Assembly (NCBI GenBank): GCA_033032865.1
Contig: JAWHQI010000327.1
Coordinates: forward strand, 1-64,000
Origin: Dactylorhiza incarnata
Taxonomy: Eukaryota > Streptophyta > Magnoliopsida > Asparagales > Orchidaceae
Direction of reading: 5' to 3'
DNA length: 64,000 bases
The notes beneath the pieces are model-generated. The model was given only the letters and a program-made list of their open reading frames with translations. It was not told where the DNA came from and searched no databases. Positions 11,416 through 24,259 of the stretch are shown here, piece by piece. A program made the translations under genes and the position numbers. Position 1 is the first letter of the stretch. Each line of letters begins with the position of its first letter.

Positions 11416-12730
11416 ATGATGATATATTCATAGGATACTCGACATCTAGTAAGGTTTATAGATGTTACAGTAAGAGAACATTTAAAATAGAAGAATCAAT
11501 GCATGCAATTTTTGATGAAACTAATACGATGTGAAGGGAAAAACTCTTTCACTAACTATGAATTGTAAATAAAAACAATAGCCAATCAGATGAATGAATT
11601 GGTAGTGAGTCGGGATACTCCAAGCTCCTCCAATCCTTCTACTCAATCTAAATTAGTTTCAAATATTTGTATGCACAACTCTGAAGAAAATGATGATGAA
11701 GATGTTCCTATCATTGAAGAATCTATTTAAGTTAATGATCAACCAACTAAGCTAATTGAAGAAGCTCATGATGAAGCTATTGAGGAAAGTCAAGTAGATG
11801 TTCATGTCTCTCCACATAATGAGATAGTGACACCTTATGTAGAGTTTGTTACTCTTAGAGATCATCATATCTCTCAAGTCATTGGGGATATTTCTGTAGG
11901 AGTACAAACTAGGAGCAAAGTCACCACTGAGATGATGCTCCAATGCTTTCTATCTTAAGTCGAGCACAAAAAGTTTGAAGATGTAAACAATGATACACAT
12001 TGGATTGCTGCAATGCAAGAAGAACTCACTCAATTTGAGAGAAGCAATGTTTGGACTCTAGTTGAAATGCCAAAGAATTACCCAATCATTGGAATCAAAT
12101 GTGTATTAAGAAACAAATTAGATGTTGAGGGAGATTGTTAGAAATAAGGAAAGATTGGTTGCTCAAGGATTAAGGCAAGAAGAGGGAATGGACTATGATC
12201 AGACATTTGCTCATGTAGGCAAACTTGAAGCAATTAGATTGTTCCTTGCATATGCTGCATACAACAAAATTAAGGTATTCCAGATGGATGTCAAGAGTGC
12301 ATTCCTCAATGAATCTACAAGAAGAGGTTTATATAGAGCAACATCTAGGTTTTGTTGATCGTACTCATCCCTCCTATGTTTACAACTTAATAAAGATTTA
12401 TATGGTCTCAAGCAAGATCTCAGAGATTGATATGAGACCCCCTCTACCTTTCTCTTTGAACACTCTTTTATTAGAAGAAAGGTAGACAAAAATCTATTTA
12501 TAAGAAAGTACAAAGAAAAATTACTCTTAGTACAAATATATGTTGATGACATAATATTTGACTCCACTGAGAGCAACTCTACAAGAAATTTGTTGTACTT
12601 ATGCAATATAAATTTGAAATGAGTAGCATGAGGGAGCTCAACTATTTCCTTGGTCTTCAAGTAAGTTAAACATGTGAGGGAATATTCATTTCTCAGTCTG
12701 AATGCACAAAATAATTTATCAAGAAATTTG
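11416..12730 (+). pseudogene. Copia reverse transcriptase, broken
   Basis: A poorly conserved acidic linker (11416-11950) is followed by the RT start, WIAAMQEELTQFERSNVWTL. Then RLVAQGLRQEEGMDYDQTFA (in 12122-12358), MDVKSAFLN and EEVYIEQHLGFVD follow in a shifted frame. YVDDIIF, the catalytic box, is at about 12540. At least three frame changes and several stops occur. It belongs to the Sirevirus-type element, between integrase and RNase H, which is the Copia order. Confidence 0.8.
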
Positions 12731-12732
12731 GA

Positions 12733-13485
12733 ATGGAAAAATCAACTATAATGAAAACTCCCATGACTACTAATGTTGTAATTGATAAGGATGAGACAAG
12801 AAAACATGTAGATCAAAATACCTATATGGACATCATTGGATCTCTCCTCTATCTTACAACAAGTAGGCCAGATATCATGTTTGTAACATATGTGTGTGCA
12901 AGATTTCAGGTTGATCCTAAAGAGTTTCATATAACCTTTGTAAAAAGGATCTTAGGATATCTAAAGGGTACACCTGAGTTAGGCCTATGGTAGCCAGTTG
13001 AAACTAGATTTGAGTTAACTGGATACTCAGATACATATTATGCTAGATGCATGCTAGATAAGAAGAACGCCTCTAAAACTTGTCAATTTCTTGGTGCTAG
13101 ACTTATTTCATGGTTTAGCAAAAAGTAAACCATTGTTTCTACATCCACAGCTAAGGCTAAATACATCTTAGCTGGAAGCTGTTGTTCACAACTCATATGG
13201 ATTTAAAATCAGTTGTTAGATTATGAATATTCTTTCAATAAGTTCATAATATTTTGTGCTAGCTCCAGTGTCATCTCTATTGCCTATAATCGTATACTTC
13301 ATATCAAGACTAAGCATATTGAGATAAGACATCATTTCATCAGAAATAATGTGGAGAAAGTGAGAATTATTTTAGAATTTGTCTATATAAATAATCAAAA
13401 AGCAGATATCTTCACAAAACCTTTAGATGAAGTAAAGCATTCGTACTTTCTAAATGCTTTAGGCATGATGGATGGAGCTGGCTAA
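12733..13485 (+). pseudogene. Copia RT tail and RNase H, broken
   Basis: 12733-12993 reads the connection segment, including YMDIIGSLLYLTTSRPDIMF and RILGYLKGTPELGLW. After a stop the RNase H follows with GYSDTYYARCMLDKKNASKT (first catalytic Asp) and STAKAKYILAG. 13213-13485 ends with HIKTKHIEIRHHFIRN and KADIFTKPLDE, the classic C-terminus of plant Copia pol. Internal stops near 12991, 13126 and 13203 inactivate it. Confidence 0.83.
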
Positions 13486-13871
13486 AATAAATCTATAAAA
13501 AAAAACTTAGGAAAAATTTGAGAATCTTTGCTCCAAGACAGAACTCGACATATGTCGATAAAGGATCTTGACGTATGTCGAGTTCCCCTCAATATAAGCC
13601 TACTTCTTAAGAAAGACTGTCTGCATCGAGGTTACATGAAAGCTTTGACATACAGGTATGCGTCGAACCCTTGTGCGTCGACTAGTCAAAATTTATATGT
13701 CATTATATCGACTTCTATACATTGATATATTAACCTTCTAACATCGACTTCTACTCAGAACAAATTTATAGGGCTCGATGGATATAGAAAGACAAACTCC
13801 TTTCAGTGTCTTTACTCTTTCTTCAAACCTTTCATCTTCTCTCTCTCATTTTTCTTCTCTTCTAACCCCTT

Positions 13872-16400
13872 TTGCAGGTAAGTATGGATGCGAAAAAGAT
13901 TAATCATGTTTTCGATTTAGATTATGAGTCCTTCTCCACTACAAAACATAAATTTCAAGAAGTCTTAAATATATTTGTTGAACAAGGATTATTGAAGTTG
14001 ATTTCTAGTCGCTTTTCACTACAATTTACTGAGCTTCAATCGTTTTACACTTCCATTGATCTGTCTGAGGATGGTGTTCTATCTGGGATAATCAATGAAG
14101 TCCAGATAAGGGAACATTGGTAATGAATTAACTGCAATATTTGACTTACCTACCGATCCACAAGAAGATGTTCTTTTTGAGGAAGAAATTACTGAGGTTC
14201 TTAGAAAGATAGAATATTCTAGGAGTAAACCTTCCAATATGAATAAGAAAGAAGTTTTTGAGAAGTATCAATTCTTAGCTGCATTTGTGGCAAGGTTTTG
14301 ATGTGCAAGATATCATCTCATGATGCTATTCTTAGAGCTCAGCTCCAGGTAATGGGCATTCTCCTTCTAAGAAAGGAAGTAGGTTGGGGAAAGTCTATTG
14401 TTAAATGATACAAAATAGTTCAGAGGCCATGCAAAAATCTGTTATGAAAGGAAGTTGAGCATGGTGATCCAGAACTCATTTCCATCTATTTGTACCTCTG
14501 AGGGAGTGCACTAAACCCCAGGGAAGAGGTTGAATGTGCAACTGTTCAGCATATGGGGCAGACAAATAGCCCAAGGCTTCTCCTCCTGTTCAACCATCTG
14601 TCGTTGTTACACCTATTCCTCCTCTTTTTTCCAATGAAGGACATTCTTCACCTTCTCCTTCACTTTCTCTTATTGAGGCTCATGTCCCTCCTGTGGACAC
14701 CTCGGTCCTCCCTTCTTCTCTTGATGAGTCACCTATTCATTCCACTTCTCCCATCACCATGATGTCCTCTCCACCTCATCATGACATTCCTTCCACTTCC
14801 TCTCTACCACCTCCAACTTATATTCCATCTCATCCACAACCATCTAGTCTGCCATCTCCTGAGATGGGGACATTACTCGCTCAGGTAGCCCAGGACTTGA
14901 TGTCCTCCACCAAATTAAATGACATATCTATAAGTCTACATCAGAGACTTGATGGTCTTCAGCTTCAGCTGCATGAACTGACTACCTCGTTTGAGGTATT
15001 AACTCAATTGATTGAATCCTCCCCAGCCAATAGGGATTTCTTGACTTCACTTTTTCATGAAGCCAAGAAGGGGGAGATGTCTGGTGCTGTTAGGGGGTAG
15101 TTCAGAAAGGATTTCTGGAGCAGATGCTGCTGCTGGTGAAGATGCGGCTATGAATGATCCTAGAAATGTTAATACTGAAGTTGAGAAAGTTGTTGAGCAA
15201 GATGACAATATTAATACTAGTTAAGGGTTGGTTGAGCAGGATGTTCTTTAGAGGAATATAGTTAATGGTGTTGTTGTTGATGAAGATAATGATGTTTCTA
15301 GGGCTGACAATCTTATTGTGCCTGAAGATTATGTATATCAAACTATGAGTATTTTTGATGAGCATGCCTGTCAATCTGATGAGGACATTATGTATGATGT
15401 TGGGTTTGATCCAGATAAGATAGCTAGAAACCAAATAATTGATGATGTCGAAAATCAACATGTTGATGATTTCTTTGTTGATCAAACAATACAAGGTGTT
15501 CTTTCTAATCTTAACATATTTCTTTCTGAGAAGGAGTTATTGGCTCAGGGGGATCCTCACATTCAAGATAAGTCTACTATTTAGGGGGAGCCTTCCACTT
15601 CTTTTAAAATGAGGCATGAATCTCCTCCTCCTTCTATGCTAGAAGAGTATCTTGGTGATATACAATCAGACACTCATAAGGATGTTTTTTTGATCCTGCT
15701 GACACTATTACAGTGTTTCAAAGAGTTTCAGATGCCCAAACTGATGTGGTGTCACCTCCAAAAGTTTATACATTTTCTTCTCCCACTCAGAAGACTCTTA
15801 CTTCTGTTATTTCTTCTAGCAAAGGTCTTCTTCCAACTCCTTCATCTATGAAAAGAAGTGATACTGAAAGAAAAGATAAAATATCAGTAACTGAAGAAGA
15901 AATTTTAAGAAAAAGAACTGAATTTATTATTAAACTTAATGAAGGAAAGTTTAAGGAAGCTAAAATTCATATTCCTAACAAGTTATTTAATGTAGAAGCA
16001 TATAAATCCAAAAGTCCATATGCCTATATAGTACAAGTAACTGAAAGGATTGACAAAACGGACTTGGGATTTGATCTTGATGTTCATATTCCTTATGCAA
16101 AAAGATCAAAAGGACCAGATGGTAAACCAAAAAGGCAAGAACCTGTGACATTTATCAGATCATCTACATCTCCTATTATTGCTCAGCGTGCCTGATGTTG
16201 TTAAGACTTCAACTACCATACTAGTATCTCCTGGTAAAGAGATTGAATACATCAATGAGCTAGTAGCTAAAATCATTGAGAAAGGTTATACTATTAAGGC
16301 AACACACTGGAATGGTGAGAAAGTGTCGGAAAAGCTCATTCTTGTTCGCAAGATGATTCAAGAGTTTCCTCAAAAGGCCGTGAGAATACAACATGATTAA
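13872..16400 (+). pseudogene. Envelope-like / extra 3' ORF region of the Sirevirus-type element
   Basis: Between RNase H and the 3' LTR lies about 2.5 kb of coding-like sequence in several frames (13872-14123, 14693-15100, 15318-15584, 15713-16195, 16179-16400). 13872-14123 opens with MDAKKINHVFDLDYESFSTT, followed by a Ser/Pro-rich stretch, a Leu-rich heptad-like segment near 14900-15030, an acidic part and a Lys-rich C-terminal part. Known: many Sireviruses carry an additional ORF here, often called envelope-like, of unproven function. No clear signal peptide or membrane segment is seen. The pieces suggest one ancient ORF now broken. Confidence 0.55.
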
Positions 16401-16663
16401 ATTGAGAATACTCAAAAGAAACTCATCTCCATTCTACCCACTTTCCTTGAAAAGCACAAGTAAAATTATCTTCTTTTCTTTCTTCAATGTATCTTCTATC
16501 TATATGTAAAAGTTTTGATGATGATGATATATAAAGGAATGAAATGAGGGTGTGTATAGATCCTTTTGTCTATCTCTTCTTTGTGATTATTCATGTATCC
16601 ATCATTAAAATCTATCTTCTTTTCATATTTGAAATCACATATTTTTATAAAACTTGGCATATC

Positions 16664-16677
16664 AAATAGGAGGAGAT
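16664..16677 (+). other. Polypurine tract of the Sirevirus-type element
   Basis: AAATAGGAGGAGAT immediately before the 3' LTR start TGTCGAG; this is the plus-strand priming site. Confidence 0.8.
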
Positions 16678-17068
16678 TGTCGAGAAAAATCCATTTATGA
16701 TTTTATATATCCGGTTATCAAAGTGATATAGGTAAGATGCGTGCATGTATAGATGTCAACTTGTATTAAGTATAAGTTCGTAATCATTTAGAAGATGTCA
16801 GATAGAGACTCAGTGCACTCAAGAAATCTGATTAAAGCCAAGTAAAAATCTGTGCTTTCAGAAGATGTCGACATACATCGAGAAGTTTACTCCGTGCTTC
16901 GACTAGTAGTCGACACACGAAGACAAGCTGTTATACTTCCTTATGTAGGGAACTCTTATAAAGGAAAGTGAAGCCAAAGCATAAGTATGTCCACATACGT
17001 TGAGATCTTTTTTCTCTTATATCTCAATATATGTCGACTAGAAGTCGACGCACAAGAAGCCTTACGTC
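16678..17068 (+). repeat. 3' LTR of the Sirevirus-type element, first part
   Basis: Starts TGTCGAGAAAAATCC and matches 2662-3040 with many substitutions. It is broken at 17068 by the Tekay element; the last five bases ACGTC are the target duplication and recur at 30433-30437. Confidence 0.88.
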
Positions 17069-18374
17069 TGTAAGACCCCCCCTCCCCAAACTGAACCGGG
17101 TTCAGGGAGGGGGGATCTTACTGCCCAAGGACGGCCACTAGCACTTCCCGGGTGGCAACGGTCCACCCTCTCAAGCGCTGAGTGGTCGCCTTGTCAGGCA
17201 CAAGAATCACAACATCACATCAGATTCACACAGCGGAAGAATTAGAAATAGGAAAACTAGCACACAACTTATAATTACATAACAAAAGGGGTCGAAGCCC
17301 ATTCTTTAGTACATCTGCCCCGGGGCTACACGTGACTAATACACAGTGCTCTTAAACTAGTCCTACACTCTAGGACTCACGTCGCGGAAGACAAGGGGCG
17401 AGACTGGAGTATCCGGTCGGGCCATCTCTAAGGCTGGTATGTCATCCTGCGGTGCGGGGGCTTCGCGCTGTCCTATTTCCTGTGATTGGTTATAAGAATA
17501 ACCATTAGTCACAGAGCTAAGTAGAAAACAGATCCCCTCCCCGGATCCGTATCCAGGGGCGGGCTAATGGACAGAAATAAATAGCCGAAACAATGTAGAG
17601 GGTTAGCAGCAGGTAAACATATATACACATATATATATATATCAATAGGGCATCCAACCCTAATATCCGCGTGGTGATACGAACATGTGGTATAGAAAAC
17701 ATACAACACTATCTCGCGCATACTCGTACCCAGGTATTCAAACCCGTACACACAAAAACTTTGTGTCGACACAGCTTGGACCGCTTTGCTTCAAGCAGGG
17801 TAGCGAACCCCGCGGGACTCACCGATGTGGCTGTCGGTGACAGTGGACAGTCCTGCCCCTTCTGAATGTAGTCGTACCATATCACTCAGGCCCTCTCGTA
17901 CAGCAAGGTGTACTAACTGGATGTGAGCGACATCCGACGATTCTGAGGTTTAGGCCGACCAGCGGAGGCAAAACTGCGGGTTCGGAGTGGTGATCACCTC
18001 TGTGCACATCTCCCTGTCGCCATGAGTCATCACCCCACCCACACCGGTACGAATGGTCTGCGGGCGTGACCTACCCGCCACTTCCAAAACATCTTCGAAA
18101 GCAAGCCTTATCACAGAGCAAGCGCTTTAAAACTTAACGCGACATTCTTACTCGACCGGTCACTCGACCCGTGACCGGGAGGCTCGGCGGTAGGAGGGCT
18201 CCTTATTTGGGGCTGACTCAGGAGGAGGGACTCAACTCCGGGTCTTCCCCAACTAAGGCCTCACAGAAAGGAGGAGAAGCACCGCTTGCCAGCGTAGAAC
18301 TGCGGTTAGCATCAAAATATAAGAAGTGCAGCATAAGCAGTAAGAAAGGCCGGAAGCAGGGGCCGAAATATCAG

Positions 18375-18614
18375 GACCAGTACGAGACTGGAGAAATGAA
18401 AATACTGAAAGCAGTAAATTAGGAACAGTGCGAGAATGGAGAAATGAAAGTACTGAAAGTAGTAAATAAGGACCAGTGCGAGACTGGAGAATTGAAAGTA
18501 CTGAAAGCAGTAAATAAGGACCAGTGCGAGACTGGAGAACTGAAAGTACTGAAAGCAGTAAATAAGGACCAGTGCGAGACTGGAGAAATGAAAATACTGA
18601 AAGAAGTAAATAAA
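18375..18614 (+). repeat. 48-bp minisatellite, 5 units, left Tekay LTR
   Basis: Five units starting GACCAGTGCGAGACTGGAG, each 48 bp, with a few substitutions per unit. The period is a multiple of three, so the frame stays open in places. Confidence 0.93.
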
Positions 18615-20572
18615 TAAAGGGTTAGTAGTCCAATCACTCCATAAAAGGAGGCTTCAACGTTGACTCCATTCTTAGGAGGAGGTTCTGCTTTCTCCCCGTT
18701 CACACGGGTTCTACTCCATTCCCAGGAGTTTATTTACGTTCCATGATATTTAGTATTTTCCCTTTGCCGTGGATTTGCTCTTTTTATTATCTCGGCATTA
18801 CTGCATTGCGACGTCGCTCGGCGATTTCGTCCCAATTTTCGCTTCGATATTTTAAACTTAGTCGATTCCTTAGATCGATACGCGTAATTTTACTATACCG
18901 CTAAAATACGTGTTGCGAGGACGCCAATTTATTCCAACTAATTACATTTGTTTTGGGGTGTTTAATTTGCTCGTAAAAGACTTTTAGAGGACCAAAATAA
19001 AAGGTCACACCTCCCAACTTTAATAGTAGTAGTAAAACACCCTTAATTAGAGCCTAGGATTTTTGGGGATTTTTACGAACTCGTTTGGGCTTTTTATTCC
19101 TTAAAATAAACTTTATAAAAGGGTTTAAAAATAGTAAAACTCCTCCTACAAATACCAAAAAATTACAGTAGATACCCCTCAGAGTGGGGAATATTTTCCT
19201 TGTTGGAAGTTTGGATGAAAATGCCCTATTTCCCTTAGGAAATTAAATTAGGGGAAGGGCTGTTTTGGGGTGCCAATAGCAGAGGAGAAATAGGCTGGGG
19301 GCGCCGCACCGGGCGCCCTCCTTGGGTCCCCACAGCGGATCCACAGCGGATCCGCTGTGGGGGCGCACAAGGAAGGGGGCGGGAAACCAGATTACAGGAG
19401 ACGCTCGATCTCCTGGGGGAGATCGCGCGGCTCCCGTTCATTTAACGGGAGGAGGCCGCCGCCTCCACTGGGGCCGGCGCCGCCCCCGGTCGGTGCGTCG
19501 GGGGCCGGCGACCACTCCGGTGGTGGTCCGGCGGCCTGGCGCAGCCGGCCACCACCGAAAAAGAGGTAAGAAGGGGCGGGAGGCGGTGGCGCGACCTGCA
19601 TGTGCCATGCAGGCTTGCTGCGCCGCCGCCTCCGCGGGGAGAGCCTCCGCTGCCGCCCCTGGCTGGGGCGCCGGGGAGGGGGCAATCCTCCGGCGGGGGT
19701 CCGACAACCTGTTGTCGTCGGCCGCCGCCGGGGGGAGGGCCTTTTCCCGTACAGGAAGGGCAAGGAGGACGGGGAAAGAGGCGCGGGTGCCGCCGGAGGC
19801 GCGTCCTCCGGCGGCCCTGCTGTCGTCCCTCGTCGGAGCAGAGGTCCCCCGTGGGGACCTGCTCCCCCATCGCCACCATCGGCGCTGGGGTGCAAACTTT
19901 ACGGCCAACCCCTAGCCTGGATAAGCTTCGGGGTGGGGCTGGCGGCGCTCCGACGACGGGGAGGCGGCCGGGATGCTTCCAGAGGAGTGGAAAGGGGGAA
20001 GGTAGGGTCTTCTACCTGTAGTGGAGGTGGAGCTCGGGAGGTGGAGGGGCGGCTTGCCATGGGGGAAAGGGTGGCGACGGTTTGGTTGGGCAGGGCTCCG
20101 GCAGGGTGGGTGGCTGGGCTAGCCGGCATGGAGGAAGTTGAGAGAGAGAGAGAGAGGGGCGGTGTGCCTCAGGAGGGAGGGCTTGGCCCTCCTTTTATAG
20201 GGGAGGAGGAGGCCTCCTCCCCCTTCCTCCATTTTTCACACGTGGGGTTAAGGGAGGGTGAGTGGGGGGAGATATTTTCTCCCACCCCCTCACCTTCTCT
20301 CTCCTACCCCCCTTGCCCCAATAGGGGGCTGCCTATTCACGGGCAGCCCCCTCCCTTGCGGGAGGGGCTTCTCTCTCCCCCACCCTTTCTTTTCCCAACA
20401 AATTTCATGCTCGGGGGGGGGGGGGGGGGGGGGGGGGGGTTGACCGAGGTCAACTTAGGGCGGGGTCCTTCATGGTCCCGGGGTCCATCAAGATTTGTCG
20501 GGGCCGAGGCCGAGTTTGTGTGTTTCACATTTCGTGTGTTGCACTGAGGGGGTCTGCATAGTCCTAAAATGG

Positions 20573-21130
20573 CATACTCTCCATATGACCTCGGATTGAC
20601 GGTCAACAAGTTCCGTGACGTTCGAGTGGACTATATAAGTCTGACGAAACTGACGGGAGTCGAATCGGAGTTCGTTTGGCTACTATCCCACAATAGTGTG
20701 GTAGCGGCACACAACGATACTCAAAATGGTCGTTTTCTCTAAACGACCTCAGATCGAGGTGCAACGAATTCCGTTGCACTCGTATTGGTCATACAAGTCT
20801 AACGGAACTGACGGAAGTCAATTCGGGGTTCGTACGACCACTATTCATAATAATGAGGTAGTGGCGTGCTACGACATTCAAAATGGTCGTTTTCTCTAAA
20901 CGACCTCTGATCGGGGCGCAACGAATTCTGTTGCACTCGTATCGGTCATACGAGTCTAACGGGACTGACGGAAGTCAGATCGGACTACGTTTGGCCACTA
21001 TCACACACTGGTGTGGTAGCGGCGCACAACGATACTCAAAATGGTCGTTTTCTTAAACGACCTCGGATTGAGGTGCAACGAATCCCGTCGCGCTCGTATC
21101 GGTCCTACGAGTCTAGCGGATCTGACATAA
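20573..21130 (+). repeat. Diverged tandem repeat of about 155 bp with internal hairpins, left Tekay LTR
   Basis: About four units share GACGGAAGTCAATTCGGGGTTCG-like and CAACGAATTCCGTTGCACTC-like segments. Each junction has a perfect or near-perfect inverted repeat GGTCGTTT-loop-AAACGACC (20728-20748, 20885-20905, 21043-21062). It is preceded by a second imperfect hairpin around CTAT...GTGTGGTAG. Confidence 0.85.
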
Positions 21131-21174
21131 GTCAATTCGGGGTTCGTAGCACATAACCCTAAATCGGGTTATTT

Positions 21175-21519
21175 CTACCGTTCGGGCCTACTTTTATTGG
21201 GCCCACTAGGGTCTAGTGGCCCAATAAAAGTCGGGATGTTACAATCCAATAAAAATAAAGGGATTTTCATCCTCGAAAATTGCCTAAAGTAGGGGTTAGA
21301 AGGGCATACATGGGGAAAAAGTGCCGGGTATTTTTCCCGAACAAGCGTCTCTGGTTCCCAGGTAAACTCCTCGCGTCCGCAATTTGACCATAAAATCTTG
21401 ATCATCGTGATGGTTTTGTTTCGCAATTCTTTGAGCTTGGAATCTACTATCCTCACTGGTTCGAGTTGAACAGATCGGTCAGATTGTACTGACGTTGGTG
21501 GCACGGGAAGATGTTGTTC
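21175..21519 (-). pseudogene. Chromodomain-like C-terminus of Tekay integrase
   Basis: In the same frame as the integrase, after a stop at 21520-21522, the minus strand reads LEPVRIVDSKLKELRNKTIT, MIKILWSNCGREEFTWE and REKYPALFPH. Known: this matches the chromodomain-type tail of Tekay/Del chromoviruses, thought to direct integration into certain chromatin. The stop separates it from the integrase. Confidence 0.8.
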
Positions 21520-22690
21520 TGGTTAGCGAAGGACACGTCTTAGCGAGGAGATGTGAAACACGTCGTGGAGATTTCCCAACTCTGCTGGCTGAGCTAGCCT
21601 ATAGGCAACAGTGTCGATCCTCTCCATGACTTGATATGGGCCCAGATAGCGGGGGCCTAGCTTTTTCTGCTTCTTTATTCGGGATATCCCATGCATTGGC
21701 TTAATCTTTAAGAATACCATGTCTCCTACCTTGAATTCCACCATTCGACGACGTGCATCATAATATTTGGCTTGACGGCTCTGTGCCTCCAGCATTCGTT
21801 CTCGAATTAACTTTATAGCTGTCGTGGTGTCATCTATGTAGGTGACTCCTAAAGCTTCTGGGTCTTCATCTTGGTCCCACGATAGCGGTGTTCGACAACG
21901 TCTTCCATAGAGAGCCTCGTACGGTGCCATCTTGATGCTTGCCTGGAAGCTGTTATTGTATGAAAATTCTACCAAAGGTAGTAATTGTTCCCAGGGTTCA
22001 TTGTGTTCTACTATGCACAATCGAAGGAGGTCTTCCATCATACAGTTTGTCCTTTCTGTTTGTCCGTCGGTCTGGGGGTGGAAGGCGGTACTAAAAGCCA
22101 ATCTGGTTCCCAGATAAGCTTGCACTCTCCTCCATTCCTTTGATGTAAAGCGCCCGTCGCGGTCAGACACGATTGACTTGGGTATCCCGTGAAATAGGAC
22201 TACCTGTTCTATGAATAACCGGGCTAATATGTCGACACCGTCGCCTTGTCTATTTGGGATAAAACGGGCCACTTTGGTGAGGCGATCTACTACGACCCAT
22301 ATGGAGTCATTCCCTGCACGAGATCCGGGTAAGCCATGAACGAAGTCCACGGAAATATCTTCGAACTTCCATTCTGGTATGGGCAGAGGTTGTTGTAAAC
22401 CTCCTGGGCTACGGCATTCTGCCTTGACCATTTGACAGGTCTAGCAGTGGGCTACATAATCAGTGACGTTCTTCTTCATACCTGGCCAATATAACGTTCT
22501 TCGTAGATCTGTGTACATTTTCACTACTCCTGGATGTATTGAATACCTGGATTGATGTGCTTCGCGAAGTATTTCTTCCCGGATTCCTTCGGTAGAGGGA
22601 ATGAATATACGGTGCTTGTACTGTAAGATGCCATCGTATAGGTTGTAGTCTTACTGAGTGCCATGTTGCAGGGTCTGGATGATTGGGGTC
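21520..22690 (-). pseudogene. Tekay integrase
   Basis: Integrase inserts the DNA copy into the chromosome. Seen, in minus-strand order: a His-rich finger (HPGVVKMYTDLRRTLYW) whose CxxC is broken by a stop at 22441-22443 between the two cysteines. The core follows with the Asp in EDISVDFVHGLPGS, the second Asp in SIVSDRDGRFTS and the Glu in DGQTERTN, all kept. Then come a YNNSFQASIKMAPYEALYGRRC block, GPYQVMERIDTVAYRL (GPY/F module) and HDVFHISSLRRVLR. Another stop lies at 22651-22653 and the frame closes at 21520-21522. The catalytic triad is intact but the reading frame is not. Confidence 0.9.
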
Positions 22691-22699
22691 GCGTCTACG

Positions 22700-24250
22700 T
22701 CAATTTTTTTGTGCCTCTCGTATTCTATCTCTGATGTCGCACTGTATCTCCATCCAGTAAAGCTGGGCCTGGTAATCCATCAGGTTTCTGCGGGTGATGA
22801 GGATGATATCCAGGTCTGCCAAGGACCTGACTAATTCTTGCGGTATCATCTCTAGCCAATTTCCGGCCATCGGAGGTTGCCGACTTAGGGCATCTGCAAC
22901 CTTATTGGCTTTTCCGGGGTGGCATGGGAGGGCGAAGTCATAATCGCACAGGAATTCCAGCCACCGGCGTTGCCGGAGATTTAGCTCATTCTGGGTGAAG
23001 ATATATTTGAGGCTCTCGTGGTCGGAGAAGATCTCGCATCTTACTCCGTAGAGATAATGCCTCCAGACCTTTAATGCGAACACCACTGCACCCAGTTCCA
23101 GGTCGTGGGTTGCGTAGTTTAGTTCGTGAGGCTTCAGCTGTCGTGAGGCGTATGCAACCACCCTGTCCTGCTGCATTAATACGGCTCCCAACCCTTTCAG
23201 TGATGCGTCGGCGTAGATTTGGAAGCCTTCAGTGCCCGAGGGGAGTGTTAGAATCGGAGCCGATATTAGTCGGTGCTTTAGTTGCACGAATGCTGCCTCG
23301 CATTCGGGATTCCACTGGAACGCTGCATCCTTTTTGGTGAGGGAGGTGAGGGGCAAGGCAATTTTAGAGAAGCCTTCTACAAACTTACGGTAGTAGCCGG
23401 CGAGGCCAAGGAAGCTCCTGATATCTGTTGCTGACCTAAGTGGCGGCCAGTCTCGTACTGCTTGTACTTTGGCTTGGTCCACCGCTACCCCATTTTTGTT
23501 AATCGTATGCCCAAGAAAGCCGACCTCTTCCACCCAGAATTCACATTTGTTAAACTTTGCGAAGAGCGAGTGTTCTCTTAACTTGAGCAAAACCATTTGG
23601 AGGTGCCTAGAATGATCGGTCTTACTCTTTGAATAGATGAGTATATCGTCTATAAAGACGATCACAAAGTGGTCTAGGAAGGGTTCAAACACTTTATTCA
23701 TTAGAGCCATGAAGGCGGACGGGGCATTGGTCAGCCCAAACGGCATTACCATAAATTCGTAGAGTCCATAACGGGAGCTAAAGGCGGTCTTGGGGATGTC
23801 TTCTTCCCGCACTCTGAGTTGATAATAGCCAGACCTTAAGTCCATCTTGGAGAAGACGAACGCGCCTTGTAATTGGTCGAATAATTCATCTATCCTGGGC
23901 AGTGGATAGGTATTTCAGATTGTGAGCTTATTTAGTTCCATGTAATCGATACAGAGACGCAGGGATCCATCCTTCTTCTTGACAAATAATACTGGAGCTC
24001 CCCAGGGCGAGGTACTCGGACGAACGAAACCTGCGTCAATTAGCTCTTGTAGTTGTATCTTGAGCTCATCTAGTTCCCTTGGGGCCATCCGGTAAGGTGC
24101 TCAGGACACCGGTCGAGCTCCATGAGTAAGTACAATCTGGAAATCCACTTCTCGTTGCGGGGGCAACCCGGGAAGGGATTCTGTAAAGACGTCTAGGAAG
24201 TCTCGAATTACGGGTACTTTGGAGAGCACATGTGTCTTGTCTTCCATCTC
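22700..24250 (-). pseudogene. Tekay reverse transcriptase and RNase H
   Basis: RT begins near 24250 with FLDVFTESLPGLPPQREVDF. TGA codons at 24101-24103 and 23915-23917 interrupt it. The longest frame (22700-23845, 381 residues) holds [23 protein letters not shown] and the catalytic FIDDILIYS (residues 64-72). LGHTINKNG and [16 protein letters not shown] follow. RNase H begins at about residue 205 ([18 protein letters not shown], with the catalytic Asp), then [20 protein letters not shown] and [10 protein letters not shown]. The 381-residue piece looks undamaged; the stops upstream and downstream make the polyprotein non-functional. Confidence 0.92.
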
Positions 24251-24259
24251 AAAGTAGAT

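Larger units (their letters stand above)
17069..21243 (-). repeat. 3' LTR (left copy) of the Tekay element, 4175 bp
   Basis: Bounded by TGTAAGACCC and GGATGTTACA. It contains a TA microsatellite (about 17616-17642), a 48-bp tandem array (18375-18614), a GC-rich block (19250-20350), a G27 tract (20413-20439) and a tandem array of about 155 bp (20573-21130). The GC-rich block produces long open frames on both strands that look like composition artefacts. Confidence 0.93.

Noticed and set aside
19322..20547. Long overlapping open frames on both strands in the GC-rich part of the left Tekay LTR (also 28517-29240 in the right LTR)
   Set aside because: The region is very GC-rich, so stops are rare in all frames. 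The products are Arg/Gly/Pro low-complexity and match no family.
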